Counted from the first letter of the stretch, positions 6,943 to 14,831 are shown. The stretch: 32,500 bases of DNA from a bacterium (GCA_017942035.1 JAGAVG010000071.1:1-32500), one strand, 5' to 3'. The notes: generated by a model from the sequence alone, not told the origin. Made by a program: numbers and translations.

Positions 6943-7854
6943 TTATTTATTATTTATACATCTGTCAACTTTTCTGGTAGTTTGGGAAATAATTACCGCT
7001 GATATCATGAAAATACAGCCTAAAATTTCTCTAGCAGTCATTGTTTCACCCAGAATGATTGCTCCGCCCGCTACAGCGAAAATAGATTCCATGCAAAGAA
7101 TTAGTGATGCAATCACAGGTTTTGTATACTTTTGACCGAAAATTTGTAGGGTATAAGCAACTCCGCAGGTTAAAATTCCCGCATAAAGAAGGGGAATTCT
7201 GCAATCAACAAAACCCTGAATAGTGATTTTATCAAAACAAAGCATTAAAGGGAATGAAAGAATTCCGACGGTAAAAAATTGAACGCAGGAAATTTTTACG
7301 GCATCAATATGACGCGCAAAATGGTTTACGACAAGGATATGCACCCCATAGAAAAATGCACCGATTAACAGCAGCAAATCATAAAAATCAAATCCGGACA
7401 ATCCACCTTTGAAACATAAAAGATACAACCCGACAAGTGCAAGCACTACACTAGCGGTTACGTTTTTTGAAAGCTTTTGGCCGAAAAATATTGAAATTAA
7501 AGGTACATACACAATATAAAGTGATGATATAAAACCGGCTTTTCCGGCTGTAGCCTTAATCATTGCGTACTGCTGGATTGACATGGCAGTAAACAATGCC
7601 AGTCCGCAAAGAAATCCAGCTTTTGCAAGAATGGCGTGTTGAAAATGTTTTAATTTTTCCGTTCGGTTATCTTCTTTTAAAAATTTTGAAATATATATTA
7701 CAGGCAAAAGGCTTATTCCGCCTAAGAAACTTCGTACACAATTAAAGCTGAACGGCCCGACATGTTCCATTCCGGCTTTTTGCGCAACAAAAGAAACTCC
7801 CCATATTAAAGCAGTCAGAAGTAATGCCGTATTTGCCATAATCCTTTTGTTCAT
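6943..7854 (-). CDS. EamA-type (DMT superfamily) transporter
   Basis: This 303-aa integral membrane protein has about ten hydrophobic segments in two halves, each an EamA repeat. The first half starts NTALLLTALIWGVSFVAQKAG, typical of the family, and the second starts FYDLLLLIGAFFYGVHILVVNHFARH. The C-terminal GETMTAREILGCIFMISAVI motif is also characteristic. Members move metabolites or amino acids by exchange or efflux; the substrate cannot be inferred. A GAGGAAA site precedes the ATG. It is 43 bases downstream of the CoA-transferase genes on the same strand and could be in their transcript. Confidence 0.9.
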   Translation of the reverse strand: MNKRIMANTALLLTALIWGVSFVAQKAGMEHVGPFSFNCVRSFLGGISLLPVIYISKFLKEDNRTEKLKHFQHAILAKAGFLCGLALFTAMSIQQYAMIKATAGKAGFISSLYIVYVPLISIFFGQKLSKNVTASVVLALVGLYLLCFKGGLSGFDFYDLLLLIGAFFYGVHILVVNHFARHIDAVKISCVQFFTVGILSFPLMLCFDKITIQGFVDCRIPLLYAGILTCGVAYTLQIFGQKYTKPVIASLILCMESIFAVAGGAIILGETMTAREILGCIFMISAVIISQTTRKVDRCINNK

Positions 7855-7897
7855 GACATTTTTCCTCTTTATATGTAATATACAATATTATTATATA

Positions 7898-8575
7898 TTA
7901 TTCCATGTTTTTCAAATGCGGACTTATGGAGAAATCCGCGCCGGTAGAAGATTTAATCTCGTCAAGTGTAAACATTGGATTAATTTCGGTTAAGAGTAAC
8001 CCTTTGTTTGTAACTTCAAACACGCATCTTTCGGTAATAATCAAATCAACTTCTTTATACGCAGTTAAAGGTAATGTGCACTTTTTGACAATTTTTATCT
8101 GACCCTTTGATGTGTGTTCCATTGCTACAATAACTTTTTTTGAGCCGACAATCAAGTCCATTGCTCCGCCCATACCCGGTGCAAATTTATTCGGAATAAG
8201 CCAGTTTGCCATACTTCCTTCTTCATCAACCTGAAGCGCCCCTAAAACTACAGCGTCGATATGTCCGCCTCTCATCATTGTAAAGGCCATTTGTGAATCG
8301 TAAAAGCAAGCGCCTTCTCTTGCCTCAACACAAATTCCGCCGGCATTTATGATTTTGTCGTCCTTAGTTTCTTCCGTTGCATTTTTTGAAACCCCTAAAA
8401 ACCCGTTTTCCGACTGAAACATTATTTGCATCTGTTCAGGAACATAATTGGCAACCGCAGTCGGAAGTCCGATACCCAGAGTTACAACATCGCCTTTTTT
8501 GAACTCTTTTGCCGCACGCTTCCCAACGATTTCTTTTATTTTATCTTTTGATAATTCTTTGTTTGCCAGTTCCAT
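7898..8575 (-). CDS. ctfB: CoA-transferase family I, beta subunit
   Basis: This is the catalytic subunit of a two-subunit 3-oxoacid/butyrate-acetoacetate CoA-transferase, which moves CoA between an acyl-CoA and a free acid. The 225-aa protein contains the SENG motif (55-58), whose Glu56 forms the covalent CoA thioester in this family. GIGLPTAVANYVP, AMDLIVGSKKVIVAMEHTSK and GLLLTEI also match. It follows the alpha subunit with a three-base gap. The exact acid pair (acetoacetate, butyrate, propionate) cannot be told; atoA and scoB are equivalent names. Confidence 0.92.
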   Translation of the reverse strand: MELANKELSKDKIKEIVGKRAAKEFKKGDVVTLGIGLPTAVANYVPEQMQIMFQSENGFLGVSKNATEETKDDKIINAGGICVEAREGACFYDSQMAFTMMRGGHIDAVVLGALQVDEEGSMANWLIPNKFAPGMGGAMDLIVGSKKVIVAMEHTSKGQIKIVKKCTLPLTAYKEVDLIITERCVFEVTNKGLLLTEINPMFTLDEIKSSTGADFSISPHLKNME

Positions 8576-8578
8576 ACT

Positions 8579-9226
8579 CTAACCCTTTTTTACAACAATA
8601 TAGTCAATAAACAATCCCGGAATAACCACTTCATTCGGGTCAAGACATTCTACAAGTTCATCGGCCTGAACAATAACAGTGTCAGCCGCCGTTGCCATAA
8701 CCGGATTTACGTTGCGGGTTGTTCCGTGAAAAGAAACGTTTCCGAATTTGTCAACTTTTGTTCCGTAAATAACCGCAAAATCAGCCCCTAATGGTTTTTC
8801 AAAAATAAATTTTTTACCATCAACTTCCATGATTTCTTTTTTGCGTTCAATAATAGTGCCGATTCCGGTTTGGGTAAGAATTCCACCCAAACCTGCGCCT
8901 TTTGCTCTGATTTTCTCAACAAAAGTTCCCATTGGCACAAATTCAACTTCCAATTCTCCCGAATACATTTGACGGCCCGTCTCAGGATTTGTCCCTATGT
9001 GTGTCGTTATAACCTTTTTAACCTGTTTATTTGCAATTAATTTACCTTTATCAGCATCAGGATAAGAAGTATCGTTGCAAATTAGCGTAAGGTTTCGCTT
9101 GTTCTGCTCAACTATTTCTTCAAGAATTTCTTCGGGTGTTCCACAACTCAAAAACCCCCCAACCATAATCTTCGATCCGTCTTTTATAAAACTTGCGGCT
9201 TCTTTTGCCGAAATTATTTTCTTCAT
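8579..9226 (-). CDS. ctfA: CoA-transferase family I, alpha subunit
   Basis: This is the partner subunit of the 3-oxoacid-type CoA-transferase, 215 aa. It has GGFLSCGTPEEILEEI (the family G-G-F-x-x-x-G-x-P motif near the N-terminus), the ERKKEIMEVDGKKFIFEKPLGADFA region (abridged: residues about 130-153) and KVDKFGNVSFHGTTRN-NPVMATAAD. The two subunits form the active enzyme and are almost certainly one operon. A promoter TTTACA-17-TAGAAT lies just upstream. In an anaerobic gut bacterium this pair could serve butyrate or acetoacetate metabolism; no thiolase or other pathway gene is adjacent. Confidence 0.92.
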   Translation of the reverse strand: MKKIISAKEAASFIKDGSKIMVGGFLSCGTPEEILEEIVEQNKRNLTLICNDTSYPDADKGKLIANKQVKKVITTHIGTNPETGRQMYSGELEVEFVPMGTFVEKIRAKGAGLGGILTQTGIGTIIERKKEIMEVDGKKFIFEKPLGADFAVIYGTKVDKFGNVSFHGTTRNVNPVMATAADTVIVQADELVECLDPNEVVIPGLFIDYIVVKKG

Positions 9227-9245
9227 AATAAATACCTTTACAAGA

Positions 9246-9274
9246 ATTCTAGCATAAAGATTGCATTGTGTAAA
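9246..9274 (-). promoter_or_regulatory. Likely promoter of the CoA-transferase operon
   Basis: On the minus strand TTTACA (9269-9274), 17 bases, TAGAAT (9246-9251), about 20 bases before the ctfA start. Confidence 0.55.
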
Positions 9275-9290
9275 ATTATTAAATTACGTA

Positions 9291-9318
9291 AAAAAGCCCC
9301 GATTACTCAGGGCTTTTT
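9291..9318 (-). terminator. Rho-independent terminator of the zinc-ribbon gene
   Basis: AAAAAGCCC and GGGCTTTTT arms around a 10-base loop, with a T run on the minus strand. Confidence 0.8.
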
Positions 9319-9338
9319 CATTAATAAAACTCAATTTA

Positions 9339-9620
9339 TTATGCTTCGCCTTCTTCTTTATGTGCAAAGCATTCTTTACAATAAACTTCTTTACCAGGAA
9401 TAGGCTTGAACGGGACTTGTGTTTGAGCGCCGCATTTTGAGCAGACAGCATCATACATTTTTCTTTGCCTTCTGTTATTCTGTCTTCTTTTTTTTCTACA
9501 TTCAGGACATCTTTTAGGTTTGTTTACAAGTCCTTTTTCTGCATAAAATTCTTGTTCACCCGCTGTAAAGATAAATTCAGCCTGACAGTCTTCACAGATG
9601 AGTTTTTCGTCTTGGTACAT
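9339..9620 (-). CDS. Double zinc-ribbon protein (zf-Tbcl type)
   Basis: This 93-aa protein holds four CxxC pairs: CEDC near the start, CPEC after FYAEKGLVNKPKR, CSKC, and CKEC near the end. They form two probable zinc ribbons separated by a basic stretch (KKRRQNNRRQRK). The pattern C-x-D-C-x-x-x-F-x-F-T-x-x-E-Q-x-F-Y-x-x-(K/R)-G matches a family of small bacterial zinc-ribbon proteins of unknown role. An in-frame ATG at 9650 exists, but AGGAGA (9628-9633) is seven bases before the ATG at 9620, and family members begin near this point. DNA, RNA or protein binding is possible; nothing here decides. Confidence 0.85.
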   Translation of the reverse strand: MYQDEKLICEDCQAEFIFTAGEQEFYAEKGLVNKPKRCPECRKKRRQNNRRQRKMYDAVCSKCGAQTQVPFKPIPGKEVYCKECFAHKEEGEA

Positions 9621-9650
9621 CTTTTTGTCTCCTAGTTTTAGTATCCTCAT

Positions 9651-9871
9651 AAAAGAAATCTATTGGATATCTTTCTCTTAATCACCTGATTATACAACAT
9701 TTTTAAAAATAATGCAAGCAGGCATTTAAGAAGATTGGAAGACCAGAGGTCAATCTGACGTTCAGGGTGACATATATAGGTAATTTTAGGTGTAAACTTG
9801 TATATAAGTCCTTATCATTTCTGGTTGTATGAATAAAATTTTGTAGTACAATCAGTTCAAAAGGATGGATT
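9651..9871. other. Intergenic stretch with a partial repeat and a weak promoter
   Basis: There is no gene here. TTCAGGGTGACA (9761-9772) is one end of the TGTCA...TTCAGGGTGACA repeat family seen complete at 12081-12167. A possible promoter for the downstream small ORF is TTGTAT (9825-9830), 16 bases, TACAAT (9847-9852). Confidence 0.5.
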
Positions 9872-9946
9872 ATGTACGAATTAAATCAAGTAAATGAGGT
9901 TGCGGATTTAATCGTAAACCTTCTAAAGTTATGGAGTACTTTATAA
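9872..9946 (+). CDS. Possible 24-residue leader ORF coupled to the nucleotidyltransferase
   Basis: AAGGA lies six bases before ATG 9872, and the frame (MYELNQVNEVADLIVNLLKL plus WSTL) ends in TAA sharing its last A with the ATG at 9946 (TAATG). That arrangement fits translational coupling. It could be a real small protein, a leader, or the truncated N-terminus of a lost gene. I recognise no family. Confidence 0.4.
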   Translation: MYELNQVNEVADLIVNLLKLWSTL

Positions 9947-10608
9947 TGACAATCAATATTGATGAATGGTTGAATTTAGCAATAGAAAAACTGCAAAAAG
10001 TTTTTAAAGAAAAGTTACTTTTTGTTGGACTTCAAGGAAGTTATAACAGAGGTGAAGCAACTGATGAAAGCGATATTGATTTGGTTGTTGTTTTAGATGA
10101 ATTAAGTATTGAAGATTTAAAAGAGTATCGAAAAATTATAAATGAAATGCCAAACAATGAACTTGCTTGCGGTTTTATATCAGGGAAAAAGGAACTGCAA
10201 AATTGGTCTAAAGCTGATTTATTTCAATTTTTCTATGATACAAAATCTTTAGTTGGAAACTTAGAAGATATAATCCAACCGCCAAGTATTGAAGATATCA
10301 AAAAATCAATCAAAACAAGCTCTGAAACCTTATACCATGCGGCTGTTCATAGTTTTGTGCATTCTGCTAATTACGCAGAAGATTTGCAAAATCTATACAA
10401 AATGACATTTTTTATTTTGCAGGCTAAATATTTTATTGAAAATAATATTTATGTAAAAACAAAAAATGAATTAGCTGAATGTTTAGATGGCACAGATAAA
10501 GAAATTTTGGATATTTGCATAAATAAAAAACAAATTGATTCTACAAATAAAATTGCAATTGAAAGTCTTTATAAAAAACTTATTGATTGGACTTCGCAAA
10601 ATATTTAA
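9946..10608 (+). CDS. MNT-type nucleotidyltransferase-domain protein
   Basis: This 220-aa protein has the minimal nucleotidyltransferase motif LFVGLQGSYNRGEATDESDIDLVVVLD, i.e. G31-S32 followed by the metal-binding pair D43 and D45. A mainly helical C-terminal half follows (about 115-218), consistent with a HEPN-like or kanamycin-NTase-like helical domain, but I cannot identify catalytic HEPN residues. Proteins of this kind transfer nucleotides to proteins (MNT antitoxins) or to small molecules such as aminoglycosides. The ATG at 9931 is in frame, but GGAG (9933-9936) and the TAATG overlap point to 9946. It stands at the left end of an A/T-rich accessory stretch. Confidence 0.72.
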   Translation: MTINIDEWLNLAIEKLQKVFKEKLLFVGLQGSYNRGEATDESDIDLVVVLDELSIEDLKEYRKIINEMPNNELACGFISGKKELQNWSKADLFQFFYDTKSLVGNLEDIIQPPSIEDIKKSIKTSSETLYHAAVHSFVHSANYAEDLQNLYKMTFFILQAKYFIENNIYVKTKNELAECLDGTDKEILDICINKKQIDSTNKIAIESLYKKLIDWTSQNI

Positions 10609-10708
10609 TTGTAATTGCAATATATGATTTAGAGCAGAATATTTGAGTATTAATAGCAAAAAATATTTTTATTGTTTTTTATTAATAAAAGATTAGAATA
10701 ACATAATC

Positions 10709-12028
10709 ATGTTTACTGATATTAAAACAATAAATTCTAATAATCCTAAAAATAAACAGGTATCATTTACAAACATATCTGCCTTCAATACTGTTGCAAA
10801 CATTGAATCCAACATTTTATTAAATAAAGGTATCACTGATATTGGTGGTTTCGTAGTTCCTCAAGCAATAATGTCAAATAACAAGGATGAATCTATTGAA
10901 AGAGTTTTTAAATCCGCTCTATATTTTTTGATGACATTCGCATCTCCAATAATTTTATTGCCTCTTTTCAATAAAAAAGCTCTTAAACATTTTAAAATTA
11001 CAGAAAATTTTAAAAATGAAGAAAAAAAGATTTTAGAAGTTTCTAAAAAATATCTTTCCAAAGATGGTGAATACTTAAAAGAAGGTATAAAACTAAAATC
11101 GCAAGAATTATTTGGAAACAAAAATGGTTTTAACTCTATTTTAGAACGATATGGAAATGATACCGAAAAATTACGGAAAGATTTAATAAATGCTCATACA
11201 GCAATTCATTTTACTGATTTTTTAACAACAAATCTTATGGTAGCTTCTATCCCTTGGCTTGGAAATATATTAACTCAATATAGAACAAAACGTTCGGGTT
11301 ATTCAGGGGCATATAAAATTGCCGATGAAGAATTTACAAAAAAAGCTGCTCAGGAAAGAGATAAAACAAAAAAAATAAGACTGGCAGCAACTGCCGGACT
11401 TGCAATTCTGCCATCAATAATTCTTCCGCCGCTTATTAAAAAAGGTATGCTATATGGTCCAGCAAGCAAAAACAAAATTTATAAATGGTTTAATAAACAC
11501 GCCGAAAACTTTGATTATAAGAAGGCGATTTATATGAGCAGATTAACAGCACTTGCAATGTGGATTACTAGTGACTATCTGCCATACCAGCTAGCCTGCC
11601 GAGATAAATACGAATATAAAGATACAGTTATTAGAGGCACCAGTATAGGACTTGTATTCTGGGGCGGCGATTTAGTTTTAAAGAAATTATTTGCAAAGAT
11701 TTCAGATAGGTTATTCAAAACAAATTTGATGAATAAAGAAAAAAATAGACCATATACAATATCAGAACTAAAAAATTACAAAAATATTGATAGTTTGAAA
11801 AATATATCCGAAAACATTATGAGGCGCACCCAAAAGGCATCAGTCGGATTATATATATTCAACTTAGCATTAATCATGGCAACTCTTGGTTTTGGATTAC
11901 CGATAACTTTAAATAAAATATTAAAAGCTCGAATTGAAACTGATAAAAAAGATAACCCCAAAAATAATATTGACGTAAACTTATCAAACAAACCAAGTAT
12001 TTCAGATTTTTTAAATAAAATTAAGTAA
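10709..12028 (+). CDS. Multi-pass membrane protein of unknown function
   Basis: I do not recognise this 439-aa protein. Hydrophobic segments lie at about residues 67-87, 168-190, 223-243, 277-297, 306-325 and 379-400, and a lysine-rich soluble stretch occupies about 88-165. The N-terminus contains QVSFTN (17-22), resembling the short GIAF motif in two other small unknown proteins of this window. The C-terminal tail is Asn/Lys-rich. No clear ribosome site precedes the ATG. Base composition is lower in GC than the housekeeping genes, and the neighbours are repeats and unknown genes, so it is probably accessory or lineage-specific. Confidence 0.65.
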   Translation: MFTDIKTINSNNPKNKQVSFTNISAFNTVANIESNILLNKGITDIGGFVVPQAIMSNNKDESIERVFKSALYFLMTFASPIILLPLFNKKALKHFKITENFKNEEKKILEVSKKYLSKDGEYLKEGIKLKSQELFGNKNGFNSILERYGNDTEKLRKDLINAHTAIHFTDFLTTNLMVASIPWLGNILTQYRTKRSGYSGAYKIADEEFTKKAAQERDKTKKIRLAATAGLAILPSIILPPLIKKGMLYGPASKNKIYKWFNKHAENFDYKKAIYMSRLTALAMWITSDYLPYQLACRDKYEYKDTVIRGTSIGLVFWGGDLVLKKLFAKISDRLFKTNLMNKEKNRPYTISELKNYKNIDSLKNISENIMRRTQKASVGLYIFNLALIMATLGFGLPITLNKILKARIETDKKDNPKNNIDVNLSNKPSISDFLNKIK

Positions 12029-12080
12029 ATCTATAAGTTTTGTAGTGAGTAATTTGGAATTGAGATTTCCTACCCTTTTT

Positions 12081-12167
12081 TGTCATGCTGAACTCGTTTC
12101 AGCATCTTGTAATAGTGGCATTATACGGCTATCATAGACAAGACCCTGAAATAAATTCAGGGTGACA
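12081..12167. mobile_element. MITE-like element with 29-bp terminal inverted repeats
   Basis: The left arm 12081-12109 starts TGTCATGCTGAAC and ends TTTCAGCATCTTG. The right arm 12139-12167, read on the other strand, starts TGTCACCCTGAAT and ends TTTCAGGGTCTTG. The arms match except at a few positions and enclose about 29 bases. A second element of the same style lies at 16065-16158. There is no coding capacity, so any movement would need a transposase elsewhere. Confidence 0.7.
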
Positions 12168-12322
12168 TTTTACTTTTTGCTACTGTACAAAATCAGTCGG
12201 TTTGATTATTTTGAGCTGGGAGTTTTGATTATAGTAATAATTTCTTAACAAACTGGCAAAAATTTATTTTAGAGGTTTTGTGTTATTGTAATAAGTATTT
12301 TAGAAAGGACGGAAAACAAATA

Positions 12323-12673
12323 ATGAATACCATAAACAATAATAAAGGAATTGCTTTTCAAGCACAACTAAAAATTACAAAGAAAACTCCTTTTGATTTA
12401 AAAAAATCTGATAAACCTTTTATTAAACTTTATAAGCATGATGCCGCAAAAATCGGAAATAAAAAAGATATTGTTGTTGTAAATATTGAAGATCCTCTAT
12501 ACCCAGAAAGTAATAATTGTATGGAGATAACAACTAAGTTTATAAGAAAAGGCAAATGTATAGAAAATGACTGTTATGAAAATTCTTTTAGAACTAATGA
12601 AGAAAAGCAGGAATATATACGAAACATTGTTGAACATTTTCTAACTGAGTTACAAAAGAAATATAATAAATAA
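12323..12673 (+). CDS. Small protein of unknown function with N-terminal GIAF motif
   Basis: This 116-aa protein is mostly charged. It begins MNTINNNKGIAFQAQLKITK, with a GIAF motif at 9-12, followed by a strand-rich part with KKDIVVVNIEDPLYPESNNC, several Cys residues and a C-terminal helix (NEEKQEYIRNIVEHFLTELQ). A TTG at 12278 is in frame, but AAAGGACGGAA upstream of the ATG at 12323 supports the shorter form. There is no signal peptide. It stands alone between repeats. I recognise no family. Confidence 0.6.
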   Translation: MNTINNNKGIAFQAQLKITKKTPFDLKKSDKPFIKLYKHDAAKIGNKKDIVVVNIEDPLYPESNNCMEITTKFIRKGKCIENDCYENSFRTNEEKQEYIRNIVEHFLTELQKKYNK

Positions 12674-12719
12674 GAAAAATTTATTATATTACATTTTACT
12701 TTTAACAGGGATGTTGTAG

Positions 12720-12739
12720 GTTGGCATTACTATGCCAAC
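12720..12739. other. Perfect hairpin downstream of the small gene
   Basis: GTTGGCAT (12720-12727) and ATGCCAAC (12732-12739) around TACT. It could act as a weak terminator, although no long T run follows. Confidence 0.4.
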
Positions 12740-12764
12740 AATTAAATTTTGTCTGATTAATGTC

Positions 12765-12889
12765 TTGAATTTGCTTCACGCTCACAGAGTTTCGCTTTTC
12801 GCACACTTGTGCGTTTCGCTCAATCTGCTCGCTATCCGGACTCGTTTTACTCCGTCCGTACGCAAATCCGCTAAATCCGACCTACATAA
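12765..12889. repeat. Dispersed repeat block also found in the prepilin 2 leader
   Basis: The block is rich in CGCTT/GCGTTTCGCT motifs. CTCCGTCCGTACGCAA (12850-12865) and CGCTATCCGGACTCG (12830-12844) recur exactly, on the other strand, inside prepilin 2 at 22338-22353 and 22452-22466. In prepilin 2 they are separated by an inserted second repeat. Here the block abuts a broken regulator gene. Confidence 0.75.
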
Positions 12890-13060
12890 CTGGTTGAAAA
12901 TTATGCAAAAGTTTTCGGCGTTGATGTAACAGAAATGCTTGATATAACGCACATTAAAACAACAGACGAACTATTATCAGACATCTATTCAATGCTTGAA
13001 TCCGCAAGCGAAGAAGAAATCTTAATGGCTCATAAGATTTTGAAAGGCTTGTTGCATTAA
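12890..13060 (+). pseudogene. C-terminal remnant of an XRE-type regulator-like gene
   Basis: The open frame from 12890 to the TAA at 13058 encodes about 56 residues: LVENYAKVFGVDVTEML, then TTDELLSDIYSMLESASEEE and ILMAHKILKGLLH. The A-K-x-(F/L)-G-V-D-V-x-E-(M/L)-L stretch is the usual end of a Cro/C1-type helix-turn-helix domain. No start codon or helix-turn-helix core precedes it; the upstream part is replaced by the dispersed repeat at 12765-12889. An independent small gene is possible but unlikely. Confidence 0.5.
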
Positions 13061-13140
13061 TCGAGTTTCTTGTTCTAAAGATATTTCAAATTGTTTAGCC
13101 TCTATGTGATTTTTAAAAATCATGTTAGACTTTATTAAAT

Positions 13141-13536
13141 TTAATCTCTAATTGAAAAAATTATAGATGTAATAATATCAAAAACTTTTATATTCTGCGT
13201 TTTTTCATCATATGAAAATAAAATATAAGCAAAATTATCATCAAGCAAATAAATATCTTTTCCATGAGTAGTTTTATATATTTGGGATTTTTGACTCAAA
13301 ATTACATTTGGTATTATGATTTTTTCCATATCGTTTAAAATTTGTTTTAATCGCGAATGTTCGGATATTGCTTCAGCGCGTACAGCTTCATGAAACAAAG
13401 TATTACTGTGAACAAAATTTTCTTTTTGAGAACTGTTCAAAATAGAAGATATTTTATTATAATCTACATTTGTTGATAACTCCCACTCTTCTTTAAGATG
13501 ATAATTATTTTTTGCATATAATTCTATTATAGTCAT
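13141..13536 (-). CDS. Protein of unknown function, 131 aa
   Basis: I do not recognise this protein. It has a good ribosome site (AAAGGAGA, about five bases before the ATG). The N-terminal half is helical and polar (TNVDYNKISSILNSSQKENF, HEAVRAEAISEHSRLKQILN). The C-terminal half looks like beta strands (KTTHGKDIYLLDDNFAYILFSYDEKTQNIKVFDIITSIIF, residues about 88-127). There is no signal peptide. It may belong to the accessory block to its left. Confidence 0.6.
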   Translation of the reverse strand: MTIIELYAKNNYHLKEEWELSTNVDYNKISSILNSSQKENFVHSNTLFHEAVRAEAISEHSRLKQILNDMEKIIIPNVILSQKSQIYKTTHGKDIYLLDDNFAYILFSYDEKTQNIKVFDIITSIIFSIRD

Positions 13537-13750
13537 TATGTCTCCTTTACGATATATATTTTTTACACATTCTCTTAATTTCTCTTGGATTATATTTATA
13601 TTATAAGGTATCCCTTCGTAAAATTTGAAAAAATAAACAAAAAATTAATATTTGAAAGATTATTAGAAAATTTCTTAGTCCCCACGTAGTCCCCAAGAGG
13701 GATATTGGACGTATATTTACGGAAATGTTTATATGTCCAAAACTCACTAA

Positions 13751-13776
13751 AAAAGCCACCTTTCAAGGTGGCTTTT
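13751..13776 (-). terminator. Terminator of tRNA-Ser
   Basis: AAAAGCCACC and GGTGGCTTTT arms around TTTCAA, with a T run on the minus strand, six bases after the tRNA 3' end. Confidence 0.85.
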
Positions 13777-13781
13777 AAATT

Positions 13782-13868
13782 AGGAGGAGGTGGGATTCGA
13801 ACCCACGGTACGCGTGAACGTACGACAGTTTTCAAGACTGCTCCAATCAACCGCTCTGGCACTCCTCC
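13782..13868 (-). tRNA. trnS: tRNA-Ser(UGA)
   Basis: The minus strand folds into a complete serine tRNA: acceptor GGAGGAG with CTCCTCC, D arm CCA/TGG, anticodon stem GCAGT/ACTGT around CTTGAAA (anticodon TGA), a long variable arm built on GTACG/CGTAC, and T arm GTGGG-TTCGAAT-CCCAC. CCA is not encoded. The discriminator base, complement of 13782, would be U, whereas G is usual for bacterial tRNA-Ser. A terminator follows directly. Confidence 0.95.
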
Positions 13869-13913
13869 AAGTTTGGTCACTGGATATTTACAATTCTATT
13901 TGCTAAAAATTTA

Positions 13914-13943
13914 TTGTCAATACTACATTTTTCATGTTACAAT
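13914..13943 (+). promoter_or_regulatory. Likely dapF promoter
   Basis: TTGTCA (13914-13919), 18 bases, TACAAT (13938-13943). An in-frame ATG at 13934 lies upstream of the expected transcription start, which supports the start at 13964. Confidence 0.5.
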
Positions 13944-13963
13944 TTCTCCGAAGTGAGGTTATT

Positions 13964-14809
13964 ATGAAAGAAAATTTTATAAAAGTTACAAAAATACAAG
14001 GCTGCGGCAACGATTTTGTCATTGTTGATTACAATGAATTTGAAAAGACCGGCATGCTAATGTCCGATTTTGCGAAAAAAATCTGCGACAGAAATTTTGG
14101 TATCGGCGCTGACGGGCTAATCATTCCCGATGTTTGCAACTGTTCTTCTGACGCTGATATTGCCTGGTATTTTTACAATTCCGACGGATCAACCGCCCAA
14201 ATGTGCGGCAATGGCATGAGATGTTTTGCTCGTTATTGTTATGATAAAGGTTTGGTTAGTAAAAAACAGTTTTCCGTGAAAACTTTAGCCGGAATTATCA
14301 AGCCGGAAATTCTTGTTGACGGCAATATTAGGGTTAACATGGGAATTCCAATTCTTGAAGATGAAAAAATCCCTTTCAAGGGCGAAAGAAAGCTTTTCGC
14401 TGTCGATAGAGATTTTGAGATTACTCCCGTTTCTATGGGAAACCCTCACTGTGTAATCTTTACGGAAGAAAATCCGTTTGAAATGGCTAAAAAATACGGT
14501 CCTACAACCGAAAAACACGAATACTTCCCGCAAAAAACAAATACCGAATTTGTTAAAATTGTTTCCAAAAATGAAATTGATATGTGCGTTTATGAGCGTG
14601 GGTGCGGCATAACCCTTGCCTGTGGAACAGGAGCTTGTGCAAGTTTGGTTGCCTGTGTTTTAAATAACTTAACAGAAAATACAGTCAAAGTTAACCTTCC
14701 GGGTGGGGCTGTAACCGTTGAATGGCAAGGAACTAAGGAAAATCCAAATAAAAATATTTTCCTTATCGGACCGGCAAATTATGTATTTAACGCAAATTAC
14801 ATGTTGTAA
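13964..14809 (+). CDS. dapF: Diaminopimelate epimerase
   Basis: DapF interconverts LL- and meso-diaminopimelate, supplying peptidoglycan cross-links and lysine. In the 281-aa protein the two catalytic cysteines are visible: Cys81 in STAQMCGNGMRCFARY and Cys220 in ERGCGITLACGTGACAS. The N-terminal TKIQGCGNDFVIVDY and the MGNPHCVIF motif also fit. The start at 13964 is preceded by GAGG at five bases; the ATG at 13934 would fall inside the promoter. It is followed by the rpsF operon, which has its own likely promoter. Confidence 0.95.
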   Translation: MKENFIKVTKIQGCGNDFVIVDYNEFEKTGMLMSDFAKKICDRNFGIGADGLIIPDVCNCSSDADIAWYFYNSDGSTAQMCGNGMRCFARYCYDKGLVSKKQFSVKTLAGIIKPEILVDGNIRVNMGIPILEDEKIPFKGERKLFAVDRDFEITPVSMGNPHCVIFTEENPFEMAKKYGPTTEKHEYFPQKTNTEFVKIVSKNEIDMCVYERGCGITLACGTGACASLVACVLNNLTENTVKVNLPGGAVTVEWQGTKENPNKNIFLIGPANYVFNANYML

Positions 14810-14831
14810 AATTTGCTGTGTTCATGATAAT
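14804..14831 (+). promoter_or_regulatory. Possible rpsF operon promoter
   Basis: TTGTAA (14804-14809), 16 bases, GATAAT (14826-14831), about 40 bases before rpsF. It overlaps the dapF stop codon. Confidence 0.4.

Noticed and set aside
12732-12929. 65-codon open frame after the small GIAF-motif gene
   Set aside because: It begins inside a hairpin and runs through the dispersed repeat 12765-12889; no family resemblance and no ribosome site.
13596-13956. Open frames on both strands crossing the tRNA-Ser gene
   Set aside because: They overlap a clearly folded tRNA and its terminator.
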